Assembly (NCBI GenBank): GCA_958430865.1
Contig: CAUDNR010001024.1
Span: forward strand, 1-39,958
Source of the DNA: Entrophospora sp. SA101
Taxonomy: Eukaryota > Glomeromycota > Glomeromycetes > Entrophosporales > Entrophosporaceae
DNA: 39,958 nt
Reading direction: 5' to 3'
Shown: in pieces, positions 16,844 to 27,539 of the stretch
Numbering within the stretch: position 1 is the first letter of the stretch
How the letters are laid out: each line of letters starts with the position of its first letter
The notes under the pieces: model-generated
The model's input: only the letters and a program-made list of their open reading frames with translations
What the model was told of the DNA's origin: nothing
Database searches by the model: none
Made by a program: the position numbers and the translations under genes

Positions 16844-17209
16844 TTATCTATGTGTATGGCAACGTCCGGTTGAACTACGGGTAAATTTGTTACACGATTC
16901 GATTTTACATGGGTTACCAGGCCCTTTATTTTTTCTATTCCAATGTTCATAACATCCCTCTATTCGTCTACAATTATTATTGCAAATAGAACCATCGAGT
17001 TTAACATATGGGCATGAGTAGTAAATTATATCATACAATGAAAGGTCCTCTTCGATTGCGCCACCTGCTATTAATATTTCAAGATGTATTTCCCATCCTT
17101 CCGGTGTACTGCCCCAGGAGCCATCTTCGTCGGCAATAGCTTCATCAAGTAGTTCGAGATTTTTTAATCTTTTTATTATATTAATCATTTTATGTATATT
17201 TATGCGCAA
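16844..17209 (-). CDS. Small Cys/His-rich putative zinc-binding protein, copy 2
   Basis: The 121-aa product is identical to that of copy 1, with the same CPYVKLDGSICNNNC and terminal CHTH pattern. The function is unknown. The divergent intergenic region upstream (17210-17593) repeats the TATAACGA-rich stretch of copy 1. Confidence 0.6.
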   Translation of the reverse strand: MRINIHKMINIIKRLKNLELLDEAIADEDGSWGSTPEGWEIHLEILIAGGAIEEDLSLYDIIYYSCPYVKLDGSICNNNCRRIEGCYEHWNRKNKGPGNPCKIESCNKFTRSSTGRCHTHR

Positions 17210-17593
17210 TGTATATTCAATTTGTAGTCAAACCTTGTTATAACGAAATGTAATCAATTAAATACGTGCTATAACGAACTTTTAAACATTTTGGCTCCGC
17301 ATATAAAATCCGATTAGTATTAGTAATAACGTCTAAAATCAGTTACAACGAGGGTCCGCTATAACGAGGGATAACGATAAATTTTTTTTTGTATGATCGT
17401 CCATAGAAAATTAATCATTTTTATTATGATTGCCCATACGCGCATTTTTACACCTATTATTATGATTTCCACATACACGCAATATAAAAACGTAATATGA
17501 ATAGTATTTTCCAGAATGTGTAGTAGTAGTATATAAAGAGGTTGGAAACATCGGAGAACTCCAAAAAAAATTATATCAAAAGCTTTTGAAAAA
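17210..17593. other. Divergent intergenic region with TATAACGA repeats, copy 2
   Basis: Same content as 4776-5159: TATAACGA-type motifs in the first half and a TATA box (tatataaag, ~17530) before the winged-helix gene. Confidence 0.5.
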
Positions 17594-17934
17594 ATGATAG
17601 AAAATCATAATCGATCATATGATATTGAATATATCAAATTATGGTTATTAGAGCTTATCAACAATTCGTCTAGTTCCAGTAAAGAAATACAATTTTATAA
17701 GTTTCTGAAAATGAATACTTTGAAATAAACGAAACTTTTACAAACTTCTATAATAGTTATGCGGATAGTGTAGATAATCCTCTCAGTAAAAATCAAGTTT
17801 CAAGAGCATTTACAGCTTTAGGTTTAAAAACATTAATAACAAGAGAAAAGCATAATGGCAAGTGGAGATCTTTAGTGATAGTTCGTGCATCAAAAGATGA
17901 ATTATCAGAAATATTCCAAAAAAACGGAATTTGA
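17594..17934 (+). pseudogene. Small winged-helix-like protein, copy 2, frameshifted
   Basis: It has the same 44-codon first ORF and the same downstream -1 frame stretch as copy 1, with no differences seen. The second stretch resembles the C-terminal winged helix of the helicase. Conservation of the break in both copies does not tell damage from programmed shifting, because the whole left part of the copies is almost identical. Confidence 0.5.
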
Positions 17935-17958
17935 GCCTTCAGAAATTTAATCTTTTAA

Positions 17959-19186
17959 TTATTGGGAATCATTCAATTCTTTGATCCCAACATGATGTAT
18001 TTTCTGATCTATATGGCCATTTGAAAGAAGCCAGGTAAGTATTTTACATCCCTCTATATATCTTTTTTCATCCAATGGCCTTGAATCCAAAAGATCTTTA
18101 TAATGAAGAAAATATGAATTTTTATCTGGACGGGATTTATCAACTTGAGGTATAGAAATTTCATTATTCTGTAATAGCTTTACTCTCTCTTTGATTTTTT
18201 GAGCAAAATCGTGCCATCCAGCACCAAGTTCTTTATTTTTTACCCCAAAAGCTTCTCAATATACTAATCTGGCCCACATATTGCTATTTTTAGCAATTAC
18301 ATTATTAGCCAATAATTTTTTACGTTCAGGTGGTAAAGGAAAATTTCCAGCAAACTCTACAATGCAATTTTCTTTTTTAGCTTGTGTTATTGCTTCTTTA
18401 CCTGCAATGCTAAATTTACTCTGGGATAACTCATCTATAATATTAATTGATGAAGAATCAGAAATTTGAGTTTTCAATCCATCTGGGACTTCTAATGGTT
18501 TATCCCATCGAACTCTGATTGATAGTGGATCATTCTTGGACCGTCTAAGATCAAACACAATAAATTCTCGTTTTGATGTTAGATCATCTATGATTGATCC
18601 TAGATGATCTGAGTGCTCTGTATATTGACTTATAATATTTTTGAGATCAGATATGGATCCTCCTCCTCTATGAAGTGAGATATAAGTAGCATTATCCCGA
18701 ATTGTTTTGTAAATGGCAAAGAATCTTTGTGCTACATATATTGGGGATATATTCCTATGGCGTCCATGAGTAAAATATTTAGCAATTTGTTCCTGTATTT
18801 TTTTAGATTCGTGCATAAGATCTTCAAATATTACAACAGTAGATCTTTCAGGATTAAATGTATCGATATCTGGAATTTCAGAAGGAGATAATGCCTTAAA
18901 TGATACATCCTCAGTTTTTGCAAGATCATTAAAAAAAATCTCTAACAATATTCCATTTTGGCTCATCAGGAAATTTGGCAATTAAAATTATATCATTGCA
19001 TAAAATATATCGAGAACCATTTTCTTTATCTACCTTTTTAGTACCCATTATAAGATTCAGGATCATAGTGGTTTTGCCTGAATCAGAACTTCCAGATACA
19101 ACCATTCGAAATGGCGATATTGGTGCAAATTCATTTCCCTGTTTCAAAGGTTGGTATTCATCAATGTTGTACACAAAATATTCCAT
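17959..19186 (-). pseudogene. A32-type packaging ATPase, copy 2, interrupted
   Basis: Same as copy 1: Walker A GSSDSGKTT near the N-terminus, a shift at the A8 run (~18931-18938), Walker B STVVIFEDL, then a TGA at 18256-18258 followed by 98 more in-frame codons to TAA at 17959. Its start is 41 bp from the coiled-coil gene. Confidence 0.85.
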
Positions 19187-19227
19187 AGTTGCTATTAGAG
19201 TTATAGATTTATATCTTTAATTGGATC

Positions 19228-20176
19228 ATGAATCGAAGGTTTAGTACTTCAAATTGCCCAACAGCTGAAATTGCTTGGACTAATAGAGAATTGTGCAAAC
19301 AGTTGGCTGAGGATGATGAGATCATATCTAAATAATGAAACTAGAATTAAATCATTAGTGCGAGATCTTGAGCATAGCAACTTAGAAATTCATTATTTGG
19401 GTAAATCCCTAATACAACATGAAGCACAAATTGAATCTTTGAAAAAGGATAATAAAAATCTATCAATTCAACTCCGGAAGGCTTTACAGGATATAGAGTC
19501 TAAAGAAAAATTTATCGTTTTTAGAGAAGAACAATTTATAGCATTAGAAGATAAAATTTCAACACTTAATAAGAAGCCAAAAATGTCTTCTCAATGCCAA
19601 ATACAGCCACCTAGTCCAAATGAGATTGATGTAAGTACTGATAGAATTAATTCTGCATGCAGAAGTCTTGATGAGTTCATACAAAGGCCGGATAATTCTA
19701 CTCTAAACCAGAGGACTGCAGTAAATAAGCTTAATGAAATTACTACATTTACACATAGGCTCCGAGATATTGCTAAATGGAATGATGATCAATTAGCGCC
19801 ACTTCAGGCCCAATTACAGCAAAATCTTCAGGCATTCAATCAGGTGAATAATCAGCTTGCACAGGCCCAGAATGATCTTAATCAACTTCATCAGGATTTT
19901 CTTCAGCTTAATGTCGCTCATGCTCAGCTTAATAATACTCATATTCAATTTGTTAATGCTCGGGATCAATTTATTAATAATATCCACAATCCACTTGTCC
20001 AGGCCTATAACTACCATAATGGACGATTACAAATGTTCCAACAAAAACACATAAAATGGAAACAAAGAGCCAAAAACCCTGTTGGGCAATTACAAATATT
20101 CCAACAAAAATATGTAAAATGGAAACAAAGAGCCAGAAATCCTGATGTTATTTGGCTCGTAGGCTTTTCAAATTGA
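19228..20176 (+). pseudogene. Coiled-coil protein, copy 2, frameshifted near the start
   Basis: It has the same two-frame structure as copy 1. One CpG difference lies near 19293 (ttgtgc here, ttgcgc in copy 1). The long open part with the duplicated C-terminal KWKQRA units is unchanged. No family was recognised. Confidence 0.55.
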
Positions 20177-20203
20177 AGCCTTGATATTCATATTAAAATC
20201 AAC

Positions 20204-22283
20204 ATGGCTGGAGTTTCAGTAGCAATACCTAATTTTTCAGGCGGTATGGATGAGGATATTAATACTTTTGTCAGGAGATTTCATGGGTTTCTAGATAGTA
20301 TTAATATTAATGTAAGAGAAAACACACAAAGAGTTCAAGCTACAGGTCTATTCCGAAGTGCTTTGTCTGGACCTGCTGGTGATTGGTATGATGAAGAAAT
20401 ACTCAGAAAAAAATTGGATGTTAACTAATATATATGACAATACTACTGTAAATACTACAGCAAATCTTCAAGCTAGAACTATGGTGCAGATGAATACTTC
20501 TAATAGTTTTAGACCACATTCTTCAGCACATGCCTTTGCAAATCATCCTGGAAATAATGCAATTACAGTAGGGGCAGTAGAGGCTAGAATGGTCCCAAGA
20601 AAAGCTTTTGCAGAAGATTGGACTAATTCTGGTGGAGCACCTACAGATGATGCGCCTAGATTTACTGGTGCTAGTGGTGCTGTTCCTATAATATTAAATG
20701 GAATTCAGCTTGGTCAAGCTATTTACTACTTTGAAAACTTCTATCCTTCAGTATTAGAAGAAAGACGCAAAGTGCAATTTGGTACTCTTGATCAAGGTAA
20801 TGATCTGGTTAAAACTTTCTATGAAAAAGTTAAAAAATATGGCAAACTACTGAATTTTGGTGATGAAGTAGTTAATCATCAATTCTTTAGGGGGCTATCT
20901 CCAGACAATCAACTTGAAGTGGAATGAATTGGTGCTGAAAAAACTGTAAGTGAGTTAGTTAAAAATTTAGAAAAAGTTGAAAAACGCAAATCTGAAATGA
21001 AAATAGGCTTATCCAAGAGAACAGGAGATACTGACTATAAAAGCCAAGTACATAAACCAAGTTCAGGGTTTTCACCAGAAGATGTGGATAGAATGATCAA
21101 GAGTATTACTGAAAAAATTATGCAAAATTTTCAAACTCAAATTCAGGAATTACAAGCAAAAATTCCAACAGTTATAAAGGCTCCAGCAAAAGGAATGACA
21201 ATATTAGATAATTCCGAGAAACAAGTCCAAACAAATGCTTCTATTGAGAAATGGAATAAATTCTTAAATGATCATAATCTTAATGATGATTTAGATGAAC
21301 CCTATGAACCCTATGATTCCAATAATTTTCTTCCTGCTGGCCTTCCAGATACTTATAGAGATAAAAAAGGATTAAATTCCTATGATAAGGCTGAAGCTAG
21401 ATTAAGAGTTATGCAACAATATGAAAACAAAGATAAAAAACGTAATGAGAGAATAGCAAATAGAATTGCTGAATGAATTGAGCAACAAAAACTTGATAAG
21501 GAAATTGCTGGAATTGCTGGTCTATTTAATAATCTTAATATTAATGATCCTGATGCTATGGATACTAATTTAGTTCGGGAAATTGCAACTAATGATGATG
21601 AATATACTCTCCAATTAGTTCGAAAAAAAAAATAACTGAAAATCCTACTAAGGCCAAAGGCAGTAAAAAAGAATTGCAAATTAAGGGGTCATCAATTGAT
21701 ACTGCGAGTTTGAGAAAAATTATTCATGATAGAGGAATTAACTGGTTTGGGATTAACTAAGAAAACTACAAGCAAAGAAATTCAGAAGTTTAGTGAAGCT
21801 TATTCTGATGATTCTATGGATATTGATCTTTTGCGCCTAGATAATAAAAAAGATTTAGCATCAGTTGAAGGTGTAGTAGAGGGAAAATTAAAACTCCCAA
21901 TTCTTATAGATTCATGTTGCAATAAGTCTGTTATGCCTGAAGAGATTTATAAAGAACTTGGATTAATACTTGATACAAATAAAATTTGCAAACTTTCTGG
22001 AGCATCAACTAACACTAAATCATTAGGTACTGTTAAAAACGTTAAAATAACTTTGGCACCAGGATGTACTATAACAGATGATTTTGCTGTAATTGCAAAC
22101 TATCCATATCATGAGCTTATTTTGAACCGACCTCGTCTTAGAGAATATAACTATGATTTACTTGAATCTAGAAAGCATATGGCTATTACTTGTAATGGAA
22201 AGGACTTATTTATCCCTATAATTCCATCAAAAAATGAATACAAAAAAGTAAACTCGCCAGTATTGGAAGCATTATATAATTAG
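20204..22283 (+). pseudogene. Gag capsid plus retropepsin-like protease, copy 2, more heavily damaged
   Basis: It shares the A7 shift, the TGA (20925-20927) and the A10 junction with copy 1. It adds a TGA at 21474-21476, where copy 1 keeps CGA (Arg), and an 8 bp deletion near 21729 that shifts the frame just before the protease domain. The protease domain itself (ILIDSCCNKSVMP ... LNRPRLREYNYDL) is open from 21726 to 22283. One substitution near the start turns ITTF into INTF. The higher divergence from here on contrasts with the left two thirds of the element. Confidence 0.75.
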
Positions 22284-22328
22284 TCAAGTATTTCAGAAAA
22301 AAAGAATATTTAGAATACAATTATTTTT

Positions 22329-23435
22329 TTACGCCCTGCTAACTTCCAGAAATTCATTTACAAGATGGGGTGCATCTTCTTTGAATCTATTTGCTGGTTC
22401 CCAAGTTGATTCATTTTCAGGATATCGGCACCATTTAACAAGGTATTGTTTTTTACCTTTATAAGTTCTTTGCTTAAGAATTTTTTCAGGAATAAATTTA
22501 TCTTGTTTTCCATGAATTACTGAATCTGGAGGCGGGTTTTCATTATCTGGAACTACTTGAAGTTGCTTTCTAGTATATGCACAACGAGATACACCTAATC
22601 TTCCATGAGGACCATTTACAAGGTATGTTGGAGGTTGTTCTGGGCTTAGCATAAGTTTTTTTATTACTCGAATTTCTGGATCCCACCTAATATCACCTGT
22701 GTGGAATTTACCATGTAATTTTTTACCAAGTACTGATTTAGGCTCAAACAACATTACTCTGACTCATGTTCCTTCTTGTAGCAATTCATCTTTATCAGTA
22801 ATTCTAGGAAGGCCTTCTGGAATAGGAGGAGGATTTTGTTTCCATTTCTCTCTAAGAGCTTCTATTAGAATAGGATAATCTTCAGACCATTCCACAGAAG
22901 TTATACCGGTTTTCATTTCTTGTGCGGTCATTCGATTCAATATAGGCCTCTGGATTTCTTGATTAGTTTTTTCAACAAAGCATTGCTGTCTATGTTTTCC
23001 AGGAAATCCAAATTTCATTAGCACCTTAACCTCTTTTCTGAAATAATTTCGGACTAAAGAATTATCAAATTCCTTTCCAGTATCGGTATTTAATCTGAAA
23101 GTAGGAAATTTTACATGACCTCATTGATAGATCCTTTTGAATGAATCTAGAACTGTTTCAGCATCTTTACTTTTGAGCGGATTTCCATCCAAATCCTGAG
23201 TTGAAACATCAACAACTATATGGGAATACCGGTATCCTTTTGGATCCATTGGTAATTCAAGTAAATCTGAATCCTGTACTGCATTGGCCTTCCAGACAAT
23301 TACTTTTGGTTGTTCCTATTTTTTTTCTTTTTTAGGTCTAATGTGGAGATTGAAATGTTCTTCATTTTTTAGCAGTTTAGATGGTACCCCAGATAATGAA
23401 TAGTATTTATAATAACAATCTACTGGTGTTGACAT
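22329..23435 (-). pseudogene. DDE integrase with chromodomain, copy 2, interrupted
   Basis: Starts at 23435. This copy keeps 20 bp that copy 1 lost (PMDPKGYRYSH region) and a T7 run that holds the frame into the chromodomain. Its own lesions are TAG (23316-23318), TGA (23121-23123) and TGA (22764-22766); copy 1 has Arg CGA at the last two. At 23049-23051 it keeps the Arg codon that is TGA in copy 1. The two copies therefore died by different mutations. The catalytic D, D and E positions are still recognisable, as is the chromodomain (KGKKQYLVKW, NESTWEP). Confidence 0.9.
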
Positions 23436-23477
23436 TTTGAAATCCTATTTGAATGTATGTATCTTAAGTTCAAAAAG

Positions 23478-23744
23478 ATGGTTCAAACATATTGTGTAAA
23501 GTGCCGAGCTAAAACAAATTCAGCATCTGAGAAATTGGAAACTACAGGAAATGGACAAAATCGGTTTATTGGTAAATGTGTTGTTTGTGGTACCAATAAA
23601 CATACCTTTGTATCTAAGGATGGATCGATTAAATTAAAGACTCCTGCTGAAGAAGCTATTGCCAGAGAAAAAAAGGAAAAAGCTAAAGAACGAAAAAAAG
23701 CATTGCAACTTGCTAAGAAGATTATAAATAATCAAAAATCTTAG
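23478..23744 (+). CDS. Small zinc-ribbon protein (DUF5679-like), copy 2
   Basis: This open 88-aa ORF starts MVQTYCVKCRAKT. The two CxxC pairs are conserved and the Lys-rich tail is unchanged. Differences from copy 1 include His/Gln, Gln/Arg and Leu/Phe, with no stop codon gained although neighbouring genes carry several. That could mean recent selection, but the gene is too short to be sure. Confidence 0.6.
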   Translation: MVQTYCVKCRAKTNSASEKLETTGNGQNRFIGKCVVCGTNKHTFVSKDGSIKLKTPAEEAIAREKKEKAKERKKALQLAKKIINNQKS

Positions 23745-23771
23745 TATCTGGTTATAATTCAATTATTTTAA

Positions 23772-24344
23772 TTAAAATATGCATTTATCATAAATGCGGT
23801 TAATTTCATCTGGATATACAATATAATTATACCTCACTAGGAAATATTCAAAGTTAATTAAATCCCTATGAACATAGGATTTATAATCATCCAGCTTTGC
23901 ATGCTTGAACTCCAACCTTCGAGCAAGTGCATATTTATCTATATTCCCTGGATCTGCATAAAATAACTCATTGGCTTCTAAATAATTCTTTTCTGCAACA
24001 GCGCATTTTGCTTTTATAGCTTTATATTGGACTTTCAATTGATTTCTTATAATGAATAATTCTGTTCTAAGATTGATATTAAAGGCAAGCCGGAATTTTG
24101 TAACTTTGATTAAGGATTGGGTGCATTGAAGCCTTAAATCCGAATGCATTTCTCCATAAATTCTAAATGTACTTAAAAACCACTTCAGTGTTTTATATAT
24201 AATTTCAGTGCGGTTTTGATAAAGTTTATGCCTGGCCTCTAGTCTCCATAATTTGTTAACATAGGTTAATCTAACTAAGGATGTAGTAGGTAAATAGCTG
24301 AATATATTTTCTAGAATTTCAGGTGTACCTAATATACTACTCAT
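23772..24344 (-). CDS. F-box protein, copy 2 (intact)
   Basis: This 190-aa protein starts at 24344 inside the right TIR with MSSILGTP. An F-box covers residues ~8-45 (PEILENIFSYLPTTSLVRL, VNKLWRLEARHKLY), the pattern that binds Skp1 in SCF ubiquitin ligases (established for the family). The remainder is a helical, charged region without leucine-rich or WD repeats, and no substrate domain was recognised. F-box genes occur in some viruses, where they redirect host ubiquitination. A similar role in protecting the element or changing its host is inference. The first eight residues, coded by the TIR, equal those of the helicase. Confidence 0.75.
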   Translation of the reverse strand: MSSILGTPEILENIFSYLPTTSLVRLTYVNKLWRLEARHKLYQNRTEIIYKTLKWFLSTFRIYGEMHSDLRLQCTQSLIKVTKFRLAFNINLRTELFIIRNQLKVQYKAIKAKCAVAEKNYLEANELFYADPGNIDKYALARRLEFKHAKLDDYKSYVHRDLINFEYFLVRYNYIVYPDEINRIYDKCIF

Positions 24345-24696
24345 TTTTTGATAATAATACTTTGTACCTGGATTTGTTTAATTCTTTGGTTAGTTATTCG
24401 GATAAAATTTTTTATGTAATACCTATTATGCAGATTAATTCAATTTGATTTTTGCACGGGATATTTTTTTATGTAATATGTATAACATGGGTTAATTCAA
24501 TTTGTTTTTTTACACATAAAGTATAGAGAAAATTGGTCCAAATTGATCTAACAATTCGTTTTTTATACATAAAGTATAGAGAAAATTGGTCCAAACTGGA
24601 AACCCAATTTGTTTTTTACACATAAAGTATAGAGAAAATTGGTCCAAATTGATCTAACCGGTCTGAAAGGGGTCTTTGGACCAGCTTAGTATCTGA
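24321..24696 (-). repeat. Right terminal inverted repeat, copy 2
   Basis: It matches the left TIR of copy 1 in reverse complement and has three ~54 bp subrepeats, one more than the right TIR of copy 1. The terminal bases are agcttagtatctga. Confidence 0.9.
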
Positions 24697-25078
24697 TTTA
24701 GCCTTCTAGCTATGGAAATAATGCTTTCCTGCTATAATTCTTGGATTGGTCCAAAGGTCTTAGGAAATTCTGGCAAAAATTATATATAGGGAGCATAGTT
24801 TTCTCTAGAAATTGATATTCATCCTTGGACCATTGGACCACTTTTTGATTTTATCTATTTTGATGTTTTTTGATTATTTGGAAAGTAAATTGATTAGTAT
24901 TTATGTATTTTTTGGTCTTAAGACTGGTCTTAGTTTGGTATTAAGAGATATTATATATATTAGACCATTTTTAGTATTGGATTTTTTAACTTTTTTTAGC
25001 ATTTGAGCCAATGCAGTGGCGATATCTCAATGAGAGAAATCAATCCGGAGGGAGATACATCCTCATCCAGCGACGACA
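24697..25078. repeat. Flank of copy 2, same as 12179-12560
   Basis: Nearly identical to the flank of copy 1 until about 25078, where the sequence changes abruptly. A few differences are at CpG (gccaatgc against gccaacgc, aatcaatc against aatcgatc). The truncated exon-like start of the unidentified gene is included. Confidence 0.75.
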
Positions 25079-25332
25079 TTGTCATTAATATACTCTATGA
25101 ATTTGTGTTTTTTGTTAATAGTTTGTGCTAAATCTATATCATTATTACATTCTACTACACAACTGTCATCATCATTATCATTATACTCTATGAATTCGCA
25201 TTTTTTGTTAATAGTTTGTGCTAAATTTATACCATCATTAGATAAATTTGAGTCTATTATAACTTTTGCTTTTGCTTTTTTAATGTATAATATTGGGAAA
25301 TTAAGTGTGGTTTGAATTTTATTATTCTCCAA
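25063..25332 (-). CDS. Hypothetical 89-aa ORF with an internal 31-residue repeat
   Basis: Starts MENNKIQTTLNF, a stretch somewhat like a PCNA-binding box (QxxLxxF), and contains two copies of LAQTINKKxxFIEY 31 residues apart, coded by a 93 bp direct repeat (from 25091 and 25184). It runs into the flank of copy 2, so its C-terminus may be chance. It could be the truncated start of a larger gene. No family was recognised and the call is weak. Confidence 0.25.
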   Translation of the reverse strand: MENNKIQTTLNFPILYIKKAKAKVIIDSNLSNDGINLAQTINKKCEFIEYNDNDDDSCVVECNNDIDLAQTINKKHKFIEYINDNVVAG

Positions 25333-27109
25333 TTAATTTTAATTTTTGTGCATGTGTGTAGCCCTTAAAAATTTTACTAATTGATTTGCCCAAAACATAA
25401 TAGCGACCTTAAAAAAAATTTTATATCAATTTTACCCATTCTTCATTGGACATAAAAATTTTTTACCCTTAAAAGTCTTGGACCTTTTAATGTATCCATA
25501 GTAATTTTACCCTATCAATAACAGTGACATTTTTCACTTTTCTATATGTTTTTTACCCTTGGTTTGCTTGGGACCTCAATTAGAAGTTTCCGGGGTCCTG
25601 CATGCATTGATAAAATATTTATAATTTAATTAGAATTTATATATTCTCTTACAGTTTTAATATCTTAATCAGTGTTTGTATATTGTTTAATTAGCATTCA
25701 CTTAGCGTTTCTATACGTTCACTTATAATTTTACTATGTTTAATTAGTAATCTGAGAATTTTAATTAGTAATCTGAAAATAGGTTTGACTTTAAAGTTGT
25801 AATAACTCTAGCAAGAATAGAATAATTTTTTATGGTTTGTATATTAAATTAAAACTCAGAATCTTGAGAAGCTAAAGGTATAAAATTTGTACAATTTTAT
25901 TTATTTTTTATTTGTCTTTAATAATGCGGCTTACTTTTTTAACCAGATAAAATCAAAATTAGCCATTGTAGATCATAGTAGATTCGTGTTACGTATACTC
26001 TACCCTTAAGGGTAGGCTCCATAGCATAATGGACATTTGATTTCATTGGCTAAATTTGTGACGATTTCCCTTCCATATATCACACAAAAATTAAATTTTA
26101 TTGGCTTGATGATCATTACGCAATTTGAAAACAAAATAAATTTATATTAATATAGGAGGGGAATTTAGTTTTGAATGGAATAAGTTAATTTCAAGTTGAT
26201 ACAAGAATATATTTACATACTTAGGTATAAAGCAATTATCATAAAATAATCACATATATTGTATATTTAAAACAATAGATTTACAAAATGTTAATAACAT
26301 TAATTAATCAAAATGTATAAACAACCTACCTTCAAAACAATTCTTTTGAATAAAAGAAAATAACAATTAACACTCAAATAATTAAATAAATATTCAAAAC
26401 TATTTGTCAGTAAGATTGCTCATTCAAACCTAATCCACACAAAACAATTTTGTTTGTTATCAATCACCATTTTTAAAAAAAAAAAATTTTTAGAAAATTA
26501 CATACATATATATATATAAATGTGCATTGACGACCATTGTAATAATCAAACCTCCTGCTAGTACATTGTTCTTCCAAAGATATATACATGCATGTGTTTA
26601 AATAACTTTTACTAATAAATAAAATATTATCCAAGAATTTAGTATATAAAGTTTAAATAACAAAACTTGATCACAATACAAAGAAATAATAATAATATTT
26701 GCAAGCAAGAGTTTATCTTCCATTATCATGGATAGCCCTTCCTCTCTCATCTATAATCCACTATTGTTACTATTATTGTTGTTGTTAACTATTTAAAAAA
26801 TTTAATGAATTGTTGCAATCAAAGAGGATGAACAAGAAGGTATAATGTCACCAATTATTTTTGGGAGAGCGTATTTTAATTGATGATAACAAATTTTTAT
26901 TATTTTATGTGGATCAGAATGAATAGGCTAATACTAACGAATTAGATTTATTAGCGAATAATTTTGTTTTAGTGATTTGATAAAAATGATTTATTTAATT
27001 TGTATTTAGTCGAAACTAATTATTAACTTATTATTAAGTTAATTTGTTACAAAGTTATTTTTCAATTACAGCGAATTCTCATTCCTTATATACATGTTTG
27101 ATTATATGT
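25333..27109. other. AT-rich intergenic region
   Basis: No convincing gene or RNA was seen. The sequence has short open frames only, several TTTTACCC words at 25430-25560 and scattered microsatellite stretches. It separates the element pair from the next gene. Confidence 0.6.
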
Positions 27110-27267
27110 ATCCTAGTTTAGGATAATTAGCCTAGATTAAGATATTTATCCTAATTCAAGATAATTCTCCTAAGTTAGGATAATTCTCTCTTTCCAGGAT
27201 AATTATCCTTCTTTGTACACAGGATAATTCTCCTAATCTAAGATATATATCCTGATTCAGGATAATC
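27110..27267. repeat. Array of AGGATAAT / ATCCTA palindromic units
   Basis: About seven degenerate units of roughly 20-25 bp alternate atcctaattt and aggataatt, for example tcctagtttaggataatta and ccaggataattatcct. Each unit can fold back on itself. There is no CRISPR-like unique spacer pattern. Confidence 0.65.
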
Positions 27268-27539
27268 TTCATTAATTTCTTCTAAATAAAGGTCTAATGC
27301 GAACGTGTTACTAATTAATTACTTCTGCGGAATGTAACACGAACTCATATAATTAAATTAAATCATTCGGAAATTATTACAAATAGAAAACAAAATAAAA
27401 TAAAAACCAAAAACAAATAACAGATAAAATAAATAACCAAAAATAAATAATGAATAACTAAAAATAATAAATAAATAAATAAATGATACAAATAAAATAA
27501 GAATAAGATATAAAATATCACTCCGGATTTTCAGGGTTA

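Larger units (their letters stand above)
12647..24696. mobile_element. Polinton/Maverick-like element, copy 2 (left end lost in gap)
   Basis: Same gene order and orientation as copy 1. It matches copy 1 from position 214 onward; the outer ~213 bp of the left TIR fall in the gap. The right end is complete at 24696. By eye the two copies differ at under ten sites up to ~20.9 kb, and at several tens of sites, with 8-20 bp indels, from there to the end. It has an open F-box gene but its integrase, PolB, ATPase and Gag-protease are broken. Confidence 0.85.

Noticed and set aside
27110..27267. CRISPR array
   Set aside because: The units are degenerate palindromes without equal-length unique spacers, and the genome is eukaryotic.
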